A stretch of DNA of 64,000 nt from Symbiodinium natans (GCA_905221605.1 CAJNDS010002341.1:295083-359082); one strand, 5' to 3'; shown: positions 1-9,827, counted from the first letter of the stretch. Notes: generated by a model from the letters alone, not told the origin. Numbers and translations: made by a program.

Positions 1-606
1 TATCATCCTCCATGAGAGTGCACAAGTCAAAGAAACTAGCAAAGGATTGGAGCAAGAGCAAAACCTTCTGGTAAGCTTCGTGCTGACGGTCTCGCGAGCT
101 CGCTCCCCGACGGGCCTTAACTGCACGAGTCCAGGCCTGGCAATGCGACGTTGCTGTATCTACTATACTTGTCGAAGACTGCGTGCCAGCTGTTAAGGCG
201 GTCATCGGTTGTGTTCTCCTGCCCTGGTAAGGCACGCCCAACCCTTGAGGGAACATCGCCTTCATCGGGTCAAAAATGCATAACATGCTAGGCTGTTCCC
301 AAGGCTGGCTGGGCAAAGCTGATCGTGCATGGATCTGGTTACGAAAGAACAATTCAGCCTCGCTGGAGCTGGGGTCTCGACCGGACATGACGAGGAATAC
401 CCATCAGTCAATCCCCAGATGCTACATGAATACTGAGCCGATCCATCACAAAACAACAAAGTGAGTTCTCCCTGGTGGGCATTGGATGCACATGCAGCGA
501 CACAACAGTCACGTGTGCAAACACTCACATGTGCAAATTGAATTGTTTCCGATCTGCCTGATCGCTGCATCCTGTGCTGTTCATACTAAGGGTCCGGCTC
601 ACCCTG
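1..606. other. No gene recognised
   Basis: Only short overlapping reading frames with no protein-like character are visible. The stretch lies 3' of the minus-strand ORF ending at 607. It contains a 12-base string (CCCCGACGGGCC, 105-116) that recurs at 5981-5992 just upstream of the gag start, too short to call a terminal repeat. Confidence 0.4.
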
Positions 607-1899
607 TCAGCGAGGCCACCCCACTGCTATGCCGCGAAGCACCACATGCTTGGGCGAGAGCAGAAAATGCTCACCCGAGCGTACCGAGCCCGCGTCTCTG
701 CATGCAGAGTGGAGGTAATCGTGCCCACCTTCCACCTGAGGAGTGGGCCCCGGGAGCTCGGCTTCCACCACCAACATAGCCCCTCCGAGGGACTTAGCCC
801 GGCTCGCTGTCTTCTTCACAGCAGCCACCATGGACTCTTTCGAGAAACCCACGAGGGCACCCCGAGCCGAAAATCCATAAGCCGGGAAGCCGTCTTCACG
901 ATTGTCCCCCACAGTGATTTCTCCACATTGGGCCACGCCAATCACCGAGGCAAAACTTGTGCCATGACACATCGTGGCCTGGCTGGCATAGTTGGGGTCA
1001 TGGACAAAACTCGGCCCCTTGATGTTGCATCCCACGAACAAAACGTTCTGGCCCGGGACATCGAAAGTGAACATCTCCGGCCCAACCTTTTGGGCAAGAT
1101 CACCATCGCCCTCCAAGGGACGTCCGTAGTGCCGGAAGGCCCCCATAATCGTGGCCATTCTGCCAGCAACTGCATCAGGCACCGAAAGGTGGGACATATG
1201 GGGCTTGTACTCCGAGGCCTCGGCAAATTGGGCCGCGATCTTGCTCCACGGGTACTTCCACCAGGGCTCAAGCTGTCCCTTCTCGACCAACTCCCGTGCG
1301 CTGAGGGGTCGATCCGTGGCAGCCCAAGCTGCCGTGTTGGCTGACTCCCATAAGGCTTTGAGGTACTCCCCATCATCAGCTTCTTCATCCTCCAGGGAAA
1401 GCTCCTCTTGTTTTGCCTTATCGGCAGCTGCCTTTCGGGCTTCGGCCGCCTTGATCTCTTCAGGTGTGGCCTCCTTAACATCATAACTTTCGGCGGGCCG
1501 TTCCTGATGCTTGCTTTTCTTCCAATTCTCACTCTGCCACTTGTTCCACGGCCGGTGGGGTTTCTTCCATTGAGGCTGAGACTTCCAACTGTCTCTCCAA
1601 CTGGAGGGTGTCTCTTGCACATTGGCCCCTGGCCCGATCAAGGCCGGTTGCTGCATCACCGGCACCTGTTGCCATACATGCCCTGGGCTTGCCATAGGCA
1701 AAGCGGGTGGTGGTGGCATGGGAGGTGGCGCCGTTTCGCGGCGGGGTGGGGTGCTCCTCCTGGACCCACGCCGACCCCTTGAACGATCTCTCGTTCGCTC
1801 TCTTGAGCGCGAGTCTGAGCTGCTACGGCGCCTACGGCGTCTGCCCCGGGAATCCGTCCCAAAAGGTGGCATCAAAGGCCATGGGTACATCTGACCCAC
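607..1899 (-). CDS. RS-rich protein with possible ADP-ribosyltransferase-like HGTS motif
   Basis: The 430-codon ORF starts at an ATG (1899) and ends in TGA at 607-609. Residues ~17-55 are Arg/Ser-rich (RGRRRRRRSSSDSRSRERTR), as in splicing-type RS domains. A Pro and Gln/Trp-rich stretch follows, then an acidic/Ala-Lys segment around residues 140-180. The C-terminal third looks globular. It carries CHGTSFASVIG with HGTS at 312-315, followed by GFPAYGFSARG. An HGT/HGS followed by G and an aromatic-Gly stretch is typical of PARP-like ADP-ribosyltransferase folds (H-Y-E), but I cannot see a certain catalytic Glu. Function is therefore unproven. Being intronless and downstream of a gag-protease suggests an element-borne or retroposed gene. 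It is not part of any gag or pol domain I recognise. Confidence 0.6.
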   Translation of the reverse strand: MGQMYPWPLMPPFGTDSRGRRRRRRSSSDSRSRERTRDRSRGRRGSRRSTPPRRETAPPPMPPPPALPMASPGHVWQQVPVMQQPALIGPGANVQETPSSWRDSWKSQPQWKKPHRPWNKWQSENWKKSKHQERPAESYDVKEATPEEIKAAEARKAAADKAKQEELSLEDEEADDGEYLKALWESANTAAWAATDRPLSARELVEKGQLEPWWKYPWSKIAAQFAEASEYKPHMSHLSVPDAVAGRMATIMGAFRHYGRPLEGDGDLAQKVGPEMFTFDVPGQNVLFVGCNIKGPSFVHDPNYASQATMCHGTSFASVIGVAQCGEITVGDNREDGFPAYGFSARGALVGFSKESMVAAVKKTASRAKSLGGAMLVVEAELPGPTPQVEGGHDYLHSACRDAGSVRSGEHFLLSPKHVVLRGIAVGWPR

Positions 1900-2618
1900 C
1901 AGGCACCTGCCTTCGTGTCACAAGTTCCGTGCTCCTGCACAAAAATGCCCCGGCGAGTGTCGCCACGAACTAAGATTTTGGGCCAAAGAAAAACAAATAA
2001 TGCACGAACACTTGCTGCAATGACCACATCTGTGCCTACCACCGATACTCTGCGGTGCTGATCCTTCCTTTCCATGTTGATACACGTCACGTGGCTGCGC
2101 GGCCCTTCTTGGCCAGCCCTCTTGGGCTCTATACTTCTCGTAAGAGCACTTCTGGCTCGAGCTTTCGGCTCAGGTCGAAAACACGACCTAGGTCGTGTGA
2201 TCAAGCTTGCACAGAAAAACAAGTCCCAAAACGATTCTCCAACACTGTACTACATCTCGATGCACAGACGTCTGTCATTTGTCGTGAGGTTACCAAACAA
2301 ACGCACTTCTCCTCTAACCAAAACAAAGTACCCAACAAGAAGCCTCGACAACAGGCAACTAGGCCCGAGGCGAGACCTGCAACCGAATGCATCAAGCACA
2401 CTGAGCTCAGGGCCGCCAACATCGCAGACGCCACGATCCCACGGTATTACAGGTATCCTGATGTTAACCAGAACAACATGAGTAAAAAGATCTCTACAGT
2501 GCTCGAACATATAAGGTTTGCCAGCATTCAGCCAAAGTCAAAACGATGCGCTGTTTTCTCTTGTCCTGTCTGACAAGGTTTCGTCTATTGACAGTCACAT
2601 CTGTCTCGAATTCACCAG
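1900..2618. other. No gene recognised
   Basis: Spacer between two minus-strand ORFs of the putative element. The plus-strand reading frames here lack protein-like composition. Confidence 0.4.
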
Positions 2619-3146
2619 TCATGGTGAGTATGGGCCAGGCCTCCGGTCAGGCCTAAAATGCCTCATGCGAATCGCTAACGATGGGAACTGAGGTGGAGGC
2701 ACGGGCTCCCGGTTGTACATCCTGATCCCCGCGATCGTCAGGGACCACACCATCATGTCTGCATGAAGTCGGAATGACTCCTGAAGGTGCCTAAGTAAAT
2801 CAAACTGCAGCTCAACCATGTGTCGCAAAGCGTGGATCGCCTGAAAGAGCTGTTCGACATCACAGCCAAGAGCTGACGTTGATGTCTGTTGCTGACTCTG
2901 AAACGTCAAAAACGACTCGCGAGCCTTGCGAATGTCACCTTCCAAAGATGTAATGTGTTGTAAACATCGGCGAAGACGAGAATGATGTTCCATAATTTTC
3001 GTATCAATCTCCCACAAAGCAACTCTATCATATTCACAGAAGCTGAAAGGACGATCTGCATGAGTTTCCACAGTGGAGTCTTCCATGGGATGATTCTCAT
3101 CAATATGACGGGCTAACGAATCCCTGAGGGCAGTCATAAGTACCAA
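2619..3146 (-). CDS. Small helical/coiled-coil protein of unknown function
   Basis: This intronless ORF has 175 codons. The middle (about residues 45-130) has heptad-like spacing of Leu, Ile, Val and Met with many charged residues (for example HHSRLRRCLQHITSLEGDIR), so an alpha-helical coiled coil is likely. The end is basic and proline-rich (RMRHFRPDRRPGPYSP). No catalytic motif, signal peptide or membrane segment is seen. It lies about 120 bases downstream of another coiled-coil ORF in the same direction. I do not recognise the family; an accessory protein of the retroelement is one possibility. Confidence 0.45.
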   Translation of the reverse strand: MVLMTALRDSLARHIDENHPMEDSTVETHADRPFSFCEYDRVALWEIDTKIMEHHSRLRRCLQHITSLEGDIRKARESFLTFQSQQQTSTSALGCDVEQLFQAIHALRHMVELQFDLLRHLQESFRLHADMMVWSLTIAGIRMYNREPVPPPQFPSLAIRMRHFRPDRRPGPYSP

Positions 3147-3267
3147 CCCCCTGAAGCACTTCGAGCCTCAAAGAAAAGCACGAGGTGTAAAACACATGTC
3201 CCTGCTCCACATAAAAACTGTGGAAAGAAATGAGCAGCACTCAGGGCCCGGCTCATATGTCTCCAGC

Positions 3268-3534
3268 TCATGGAAAAAGAGCATGGAAAGCTGATCGAAA
3301 ACGTCTCACGAACGACTCCAGCCAAGATAAGCGTGCATCACTTTGTTGAACACGTGCTTCTAACACACGCAAGCGACTGGATATGTCTTCAAGGGCTCGA
3401 CTGAGTTCGCCAAGTTCATCTTGATGCCTTTCACACATAGCATGCACATCAACCACATGCCGATGCACCAAACTGACTGTGCCAGTCCCACTAGAGGACG
3501 GTGTCTGGGGCTCCGAAGCTGTACCATCTGCCAT
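3268..3534 (-). CDS. 88-codon coiled-coil protein of unknown function
   Basis: Starts at an ATG (MADGTASEPQTPSSSGTG). After a Ser/Pro-rich start, residues ~28-80 form a regular heptad pattern (ELSRALEDISSRLRVLEARV), a convincing coiled coil. It is intronless and sits about 190 bases downstream of the gag-protease stop on the same strand. No known domain is recognised. The MAD start and Ser/Pro-rich leader resemble the opening of the gag ORF, and both are rich in heptads, but this is not proof of relationship. Confidence 0.45.
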   Translation of the reverse strand: MADGTASEPQTPSSSGTGTVSLVHRHVVDVHAMCERHQDELGELSRALEDISSRLRVLEARVQQSDARLSWLESFVRRFRSAFHALFP

Positions 3535-3721
3535 GGCTCAAGCTAACCCCCTTTTTCGAAAACAATCTATCAGCTCCTAAGAGCACTTTCCGGGCATCCT
3601 GCCCTTTGAGAGGTCCCGCTGCGACGGGTGTATAAGTAAATACAAATCCTGCATGAACAAGCATAAAACTGATCAAGCATTAGAAATAAGTTGTGCAAAA
3701 AGGCAAGCACTGAAACAACAA

Positions 3722-5488
3722 TCAAATGTTTTGTTCACCACAACATTTTGATGTTGTTTCCTTTGAACAATAAAGCTCTATCTTCTCCAGGCATTCGAAG
3801 AACGATACGTCTATTCCTACTTTCGCAACTGCAGCATGCTCACATCCACTCAAACGCTCCTGTAAAACATGCTCATGCAGCTCGTGTTCCCCCACATGTT
3901 GCTTCACTGAAAATGCTCGCAGCAAAAACTTAAAAGGTGTCACCTCCAATGCTCTTCCTACGTTGGGCGGTGCCTTCTTCTGCACCTTATCCACTTCCAT
4001 CGCGTCGTCGTTCGGGCTCCACCCCGGCTTGGGTGAGTCCCCTTTGCTTCTTCTTCCTTTCGGCTTTGCCTTGGTAGGGCCAATCTCCTTAGCCAACGCC
4101 CACCAGCTCCTGGCTTCACGAACCAAAGGCACCCACATCGAGGAACCTCGTTCCGTCTGCTTCACCAAGCAGCTTGCTCCAGGCTCTGAGGTGAGCCAGG
4201 TACTCCATCCCGAAAGGGATGCTTGCCAAGAACTGACTACGTTGAAACCAATCTTGCAAACCAAGACCTGTTGAAGCACTACGGGCCCCAACTTCCCAAA
4301 CTTCACCCGAATGTCAACCAACTTGACACATTCCATGGGCGTATCGCTAGCACTCATGAGCACAGGAAGAGGTCCCGAATGCTCCTTGACGACTTCGTAA
4401 AAACCCAACGCACTCTCTGACAACACGTGGCAGGTGGCTCCACTATCAATGAGCCATGCGAAAGAGCTATTCCTAGAGGAGGACTGGTTCAGTCTCTCGA
4501 TCTCTCCGTTCGTCATGGTGAGACGAGGGGGCTCAGCTTCATTGGGCTCATTAGTTCTTGTCCCCGGACCCAAGCCACTCAGATGATGAGACCGCATCGC
4601 CATCACCTGGTCAGACTGCTCGTCTTCCACAGCTCGGCCCTTGGGCTTTCCTTTGTTCTTGGGCTTCCCCTTGGGCTTTCCACCCTTTCCTTTGTCTGTC
4701 TTCCCTTTGCCTTTGCCCTTGCCTTTAGGACTCTTCTCTCGATTCTTGGAACCAGAAGGCTTTCCACCTTTCGGTTCATCCCTCTTCTTCCCTTTTCCAG
4801 AGCTCTTGTCGGGGCACTGCCAACTCATATGGCCTGATTTGCCACAGTTCCAGCAGAGGCCGCGCTCCCCAACTGCATTCAGCGAACCGGCATCACACAA
4901 TCGGGTTTGCTCCTCGTAGAACCGGATGCTTTCAACCAGTTCCTCCCAGCTCCCAGACTTCCCATGCAGGACAACGTAATGCCTACACTCTGGGCTGACA
5001 GATTGAAGAAGAAGGGTTGAACGATCAGATGCTCCAAGCCTCAGTTCAGGGAACCGATGCAGCTTCTGGTCTACCTTCCCAAGCTCGTCCTCAAGGAAGC
5101 GGACGCAGTCAAGCGGTCGCTTGTACGAACTCGCCTTCGAAGTTAGGCGAAGGGCTTCATCTCTCACAGCAATGGCCTCCATGCGAGAGACAATGCTGAA
5201 GGTCTGGTGCATTTGACGCATCACCTCATAACCACAAGCAGCTTGTCCTTGACGCATCGACGTGCTTCTCACCAGTTCCATCCCACGTTCGAACTTCTGC
5301 AGACTTTGTTGCAGGTAGTAAAACAACCTTGCCGAACGCGATGCTACCGGAACTGCCATGTCAGACTGCTTGATCTCACGGTCATGCGTCATTGCCTGGC
5401 GCAACTCATTGACATAGTTGTCGTCTATCAACGCCAGCCAGGAAGCAAGCACCTCGCACCACCGATGGTACTCTTCCAGCTCTCTCAC
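3722..5488 (-). CDS. Gag C-terminal part with zinc knuckle and copia-type aspartic protease
   Basis: The open frame covers 588 codons. The first codon of the open stretch is GTG, not a likely real start, so it is read as a continuation of the upstream gag frame. Residues ~1-200 are a helical gag region (ASWLALIDDNYVNELRQA). A CCHC zinc knuckle (CWNCGKSGHMSWQC) spans residues 212-225. A Lys/Gly-rich basic linker follows, then WLIDSGATCHVLSE, the aspartic protease active site, with DSG at 348-350. The last ~200 residues carry no integrase or reverse transcriptase motif, and the frame ends with TGA or equivalent at 3722. The expected role is RNA packaging and polyprotein cleavage of a Ty1/copia-type element. 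It overlaps the preceding frame by 4 bases. Confidence 0.85.
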   Translation of the reverse strand: MRELEEYHRWCEVLASWLALIDDNYVNELRQAMTHDREIKQSDMAVPVASRSARLFYYLQQSLQKFERGMELVRSTSMRQGQAACGYEVMRQMHQTFSIVSRMEAIAVRDEALRLTSKASSYKRPLDCVRFLEDELGKVDQKLHRFPELRLGASDRSTLLLQSVSPECRHYVVLHGKSGSWEELVESIRFYEEQTRLCDAGSLNAVGERGLCWNCGKSGHMSWQCPDKSSGKGKKRDEPKGGKPSGSKNREKSPKGKGKGKGKTDKGKGGKPKGKPKNKGKPKGRAVEDEQSDQVMAMRSHHLSGLGPGTRTNEPNEAEPPRLTMTNGEIERLNQSSSRNSSFAWLIDSGATCHVLSESALGFYEVVKEHSGPLPVLMSASDTPMECVKLVDIRVKFGKLGPVVLQQVLVCKIGFNVVSSWQASLSGWSTWLTSEPGASCLVKQTERGSSMWVPLVREARSWWALAKEIGPTKAKPKGRRSKGDSPKPGWSPNDDAMEVDKVQKKAPPNVGRALEVTPFKFLLRAFSVKQHVGEHELHEHVLQERLSGCEHAAVAKVGIDVSFFECLEKIELYCSKETTSKCCGEQNI

Positions 5489-5961
5489 ACGCCCTTTTCC
5501 ATCGACACATTATCGATGAGCGGCAATGCTGGCAGATACTTCTCTGCACGGTTACTTCCAACATGCAGGTTCTGTGATGGCGCCGGTGGAGGAGAAGAAG
5601 CCTTTGCCGTAGGACTTCCAGCAGCTGCTGCACTTGAAGCACCCCCAAATGGGTTGCTCACAGCTGCCGACAATGCTTCCTGCTCACGTCTCCTTCTCTC
5701 GTCGGCCTCCATCTTTGCCACCAGAACTTGAAGTGTCTGTTGCTGATTCTGCATCATCATTTGCTGACTCTGCATCATCTGGACCATCATCTGCTGGAGT
5801 TGAGGGTCAAGTCCGACGACCGTGGAGGGTCCTCCCGCTGGAGCAGAAGCTCCAGGGGGTTGTGTTGGCGGTTGTTGCCCGTCCTGGGCACCACCGGGGC
5901 CAGACAAAGCTTCGTCGTCTTCGTCTTCAGGCACAGGGGTCGACAGCCCGGGGTCAGCCAT
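5485..5961 (-). CDS. Gag N-terminal part
   Basis: ATG start at 5961 (MADPGLSTPVPEDEDDEA). The acidic, Pro/Gly/Ala-rich beginning is followed by a Met/Gln-rich helix (QLQQMMVQMMQSQQMM) and an Ala/Ser/Pro linker. The frame closes at TGA 5487-5485, where the next frame (-1) immediately continues with gag-like sequence. The 158 codons are too short for a full gag, so this is one gag gene broken by a one-base shift, whether by mutation, sequence error or programmed slippage. Confidence 0.75.
   Translation of the reverse strand: MADPGLSTPVPEDEDDEALSGPGGAQDGQQPPTQPPGASAPAGGPSTVVGLDPQLQQMMVQMMQSQQMMMQNQQQTLQVLVAKMEADERRRREQEALSAAVSNPFGGASSAAAAGSPTAKASSPPPAPSQNLHVGSNRAEKYLPALPLIDNVSMEKGV
5491..5497 (-). 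other. A_AAG_GGC heptamer at the gag frame change
   Basis: Read on the minus strand in the upstream gag frame, the seven bases AAAGGGC fit the X_XXY_YYZ slippery pattern. They stand two codons before the stop (GTG TGA). A -1 slip here enters exactly the downstream gag frame. Y=G is unusual in eukaryotic -1 sites, and the shift falls inside gag rather than between gag and pol, so a simple indel is at least as likely. Confidence 0.35.
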
Positions 5962-6069
5962 GGCTTCTAGTTTCTAGCGCCCCCGACGGGCCCTCTAACA
6001 TGCCTGTACTGCACCCTCTTGCCGCAAACTTCTGACCCTCTGTGGTCCATCCTTGTTGCTTGCTCCCTG

Positions 6070-7226
6070 CTGTGGTATTTTCAATGAAATCGTCCCACAC
6101 GTCCTTTGGGACGAATTTCATGGAAAACGACAATGACAAGATTTTTGGTCACAAAGCTTCATAGGTTTCTGACCAAATAGCTCGGGCCAAATATGGGCTG
6201 CAGGTCTGACCAAATAGCGCCAAAACTAGCTCCAAGGCCTGGCCTGGCAACATTTTTGGTTACAAGCGTCGAAACTAGCTTGAGCCCCATGGTATTTTCA
6301 CTGAAATCGTTCCATAGAAATGGTTCCACAGTTTAATAGCGTCCTGTGGGACGATTTTCGTGGATAAAACGACAATGACAAGATTTTTGGTCATAAAGCT
6401 TCATAGGTTTCTGACCAAATAGCTCGCGCCAAAACATGGCTGCAGCTCTGACCAAATAGCGCCAAACTAGCTCTAAGGCCTGGCAGCATTTTTGGTCACA
6501 AAGCTTCAAAACTTTCAATGAAATCGTCCCAGCGTGCTTTGCGACGGCCTGCGGCCCGGCTGCAATATTTTTACCGAATCTTACAGACTGTTCGCAGTAC
6601 TGGAGCATTGTATTCACTTCACAAAAGGACTGGAGACCACTAGTAGCCGAAGACGTGCTGCAGGCCAGTTTCGGGTGTTCCTTTTGTCCTGTTGTGGGAG
6701 AATAATAATTGAGATGTTTTCTTTTTTCGCGGGAAGAAATTGCTTGTTGTATGCAAAACCGCAGTACTTTGTAGCCCTATGAGCACCAAGGAAGGGGACA
6801 TACGACAAGCCCTAAGGACTTCAAACGTGCTTACCCCCGCGTTGGAATTTGACATACCCTAAACCCAGGCTCTGTGGTATTTTTCATAAAATCGTTCCAC
6901 AGTTCTATAACGTCCTTTGGGACGATTTTATGGAAAACGACAACGACAAGATTTTTGGTCAGACAGCTTGGGGACATACGACAAACTCTGACACCCCCGC
7001 ATTGGGATTTCTAACAGCCCCAGGCCCCATGGTATTCTCAATGAAGTCATTCCACAGTTCAACAGCGGGACGATTTTCTAGAAAACGACAATGACAAGAT
7101 TTTGGTCAGAAAGCTTCATAGGTTTCTAACCAAACAGTTCGCGCCAAATGGGCTGCAGCTCCAACCAAATAGCTCGCACCAAAACTAGTTTCAAGGCCTG
7201 GCAACATTTGGTCACAAAGCTGTGGA
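6070..7226 (+). repeat. Four diverged copies of a ~200-bp hairpin-containing repeat
   Basis: Copies lie near 6070-6289, 6290-6545, 6869-7022 (truncated) and 7023-7226. Each begins around TGGTATTTTCAATGAAATCG. An inverted pair AAATCGTYCCA ... TGGGACGATTT that can form a hairpin comes next. After that come ACGACAATGACAAGATTTTT and a tail containing GGTTTCTGACCAAATAGC and AAGGCCTGGCAACATTT. Copies differ by substitutions and small gaps. They lie directly 5' of the gag start of the minus-strand element. No coding capacity. A non-autonomous, MITE- or SINE-like family is possible. Confidence 0.75.
6793..7022 (+). repeat. Second short repeat interleaved with the hairpin family
   Basis: A segment beginning GGGGACATACGACAA and ending near ACCCCCGCRTTGG plus a short tail occurs at about 6795-6868 and again at 6971-7022. 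Each copy ends directly against a hairpin-family copy, so the two repeats appear to have been duplicated as a compound unit. Confidence 0.5.
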
Positions 7227-9160
7227 TGATCGCGCCAATGCGTTGAATGGGTTGGTTTGTGGAGGCCGTGTTGCTTCCCGGACAGTGTATCAGAATTGGG
7301 GGTGGAGGTGGGTCTGCATGGCTCCGAAGAAGCTGGACCTCATGATTTTTGCCCCACGCTGTGTGGTGGTGGGCAAGCGAACCACGAATTTCGACGTGTG
7401 AATCGTTTTTGATGTACGCTGTTCCATCCTGTCGGGAGGTGTTTGGCGCATTATGTACAGGTTCCTTTTGCTGTGTAACAAGTCTGACAGCTTGAACATT
7501 TCAGGTTAGGGCCTGAGCGTGACAGGTTTTGATGATGGATGAAGGATGATGAGATTTTACCGTTATATCGTGGAGAACGAGGAGCCGCTAATATCGGATG
7601 CCTATGGAAGATCTTATATGTGATGCTGATGAAGTGAAGGGAGTCTGCTTTGATATCCTATGTTGTCAGTTTGTCAGACATGCACAGTCTGGGATTTCAA
7701 GCCTCTAATAAGTGAACCGCGCCCCAACCGCAGCGCTACCGCTCAACAGCGCTCTTCGAGCAACCGTGTTGAAAACAAGCTTTTGTCCCCCGCTTTGCTG
7801 TGCAGGCCCCCAACCGTGCTTCGAGCTTCACTGGTACTGATAAGCCATAGGGGAAACCCAGGCGTCAGGAAAGGCGGAGTCTGAGAGTATAAGGGGAGAC
7901 TGGCAGACACTACAAGGGAAACCTAGGTGATATGGGTCAAAATGGTTATACACCCCTTGGGTCTTGCAAGCCCGAGCATCCTCTTGTACTCGCAATGCAA
8001 GGGTGGCTTTTGTTGGGATGGAAATGATCAGGCGAAGAGCGGAAGGAATGGAAGTTGGCAAATAGCTGTCTGCCAACCCCTTCGAATTGCTTCAGACTGA
8101 AAACTACAACACAAATTTCTTCGAATCTAGAGCACAGAAATCATGAGTCTGTTCACTATTTTTGTTCCAGTTTTTGAGCAAACAGGTGTCAAACAGGGTT
8201 CCAGGTGAGGTCAAGGGAATTCGATGCACTCGGACTACTGCTAAGATGGATCTGTTGCCCTTCAGCTCAAGGCATCTGTCGAGGATCAGCTTATGGACAC
8301 CAGAGAATCACACAGTTGCGACGATAACTAACAAGGATTTCCGGAGAACATGTCCCTGTAGGAAGCTGGAACTGGATCCCGTTCCCCATCGGCAAAGAGG
8401 GCTGAGAAGCCTTCGAAGCCTTCGAACGAAGAGTCGAAGGGAAGGTGGGGGAATGTACAGGGGGGGCGTGAAGGTCTAAAGGGCAAGGACGAGTTCGAAA
8501 CAAGGGGCGAAGGGGGCTTTAAAGCCTTCGAAGGTCAGACTCGAGGCTCGAAGGCGGCTTTTGAAGCCTCGTTTTGTCTACTCTGATTTTTCGAACAAAG
8601 AAATGCAAGGCGTTAAGGCAGAACAACTTGGGTAAGGAGGGACCTGCGTTCAGCATACGGCATGGATTGACAAGAACAATTGAAAGGACGGATTTACAGG
8701 CTGTTCGAGAATGGAAGATCGCAGGAATTCCATGAACGCAGCTTAAGGCCCCTTTTGCTCGGTGTCCGTAGATTCTATCGTCAACTTTTCCATCTTAGCG
8801 GTGCACCTCTTTACTCAAGCTCCAGCAACTTCTCTCTTTGCATCGGACGTCGAGCGTTCTCTTAAACTTGGTGGAAGCGGTGGAAGGTGACCAACCCAGG
8901 ACGAATACCTGTGACAATCAGCTCTGTGCTTCCAAGATGAGGATGAAGGCACTGCTGTCCAGACTCTCTTTCAACTGAGGCCCAGAAGAATTCGACCTTT
9001 CAACTGCTGCCTAGACCTTGGTTGCGGCTGGTGGGAACTTTAGGGGGGCTTTAAGAGGGCTTCAAAAGAGGGGCTTGAAGGGGAGGATTTAAGCCCTTAA
9101 AACGGGGAGCCCCCCCCCATTTGCATAGCAGTGACGTGGCGAGGGGCTAAGCCGAGAACC
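7227..9160. other. No gene recognised; TTCGAAG-rich patch inside
   Basis: Only short, unremarkable reading frames. From 8390 to 8585 the motif TTCGAAG or its near copies recurs many times in both orientations. The rest appears to be unique intergenic DNA, with G-rich tracts near 9050-9120. Confidence 0.4.
8390..8585. repeat. Cluster of TTCGAAG palindromic motifs
   Basis: Repeated AGCCTTCGAAG-like words, partly as inverted copies (for example GAAGCCTTCGAAGCCTTCG and later CTCGAAGGCGGCTTTTGAAG), are interspersed with G-rich sequence. No coding function seen. Confidence 0.5.
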
Positions 9161-9261
9161 TCATGTTTTGCAAGTCATTAGAAAGGCAGAAATAGCAGTA
9201 ACAGTAACAGTACAAGCAATAGCAACAGTGATAGCAGTACTAGTAGTCATAGTTGTGCAAC

Positions 9262-9316
9262 CACTATTATTACTACTACGACTATTGCTACTTCTGCGAC
9301 TACTGTTGCTGCTCTG

Positions 9317-9391
<75 letters not shown>

Positions 9392-9418
9392 ACTTCTGCG
9401 ACTACTGTTGCTGCTCTG

Positions 9419-9453
<35 letters not shown>

Positions 9454-9645
9454 GCTGCTGCTACCATTACTACTACTACTACTGTGCTACTACTACTACT
9501 ACTACTACTACGACGACTGCTACTACTACGACTGCTACTGCTATTATTACTACGACCACGACTACTGCTGCTGCTGCTGCTGATGCTGCTGCTGCTGCTG
9601 CTGCTACGGCTACTACTACTATAGTCGTAGTCGTAGTCGTCGTCG
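9262..9645 (+). repeat. CTA/CTG trinucleotide microsatellite
   Basis: Long (CTA)n runs interrupted by CTG, CGA and ATT triplets. Frames through this tract are open in several registers (poly-Tyr, poly-Thr, poly-Leu) because the repeat lacks stops; these are not taken as genes. Confidence 0.9.
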
Positions 9646-9827
9646 TAGTGGCAGTAGCCGCCACGCCACGCGCTTCCTGTTGCGCCTGGCACTTTCTGAC
9701 CTTCGCACATCATGTCCGCTCAAGCAGTTTTTTGTCCAGAAAATGCTCGAGCTGTTGCTTGTGCAATTCACGTGCACCCACAAGCATCCTGTGGCTACTC
9801 ACGCTTAGTTTTTGGGCTTCTCCGGCC

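Larger units (their letters stand above)
607..5961 (-). mobile_element. Copia-like gag-protease element with accessory ORFs, no pol seen
   Basis: Five intronless minus-strand ORFs follow each other: gag N-terminus (5961-5485), gag plus protease (5488-3722), an 88-codon coiled-coil ORF (3534-3268), a 175-codon ORF (3146-2619) and a 430-codon ORF (1899-607). The zinc knuckle and DSGAT protease site mark the first two as Ty1/copia-type. I see no integrase HHCC/DDE or reverse transcriptase YxDD region, and no convincing LTR. The lack of introns and the opposite orientation set the block apart from the gene array to the right. That all five ORFs belong to one element is an inference from order and orientation; the outer three could be unrelated or be captured sequence. 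Confidence 0.6.

Noticed and set aside
105-5992. Shared 12-mer CCCCGACGGGCC at 105-116 and 5981-5992 as possible terminal repeat of the gag element
   Set aside because: Similarity does not extend beyond the 12 bases, so it is too short to call an LTR.
6281-6295. GGGGCTCAAG on the minus strand as a spliced-leader remnant
   Set aside because: It is part of the repeat family tail and lacks the TTTT of the leader.
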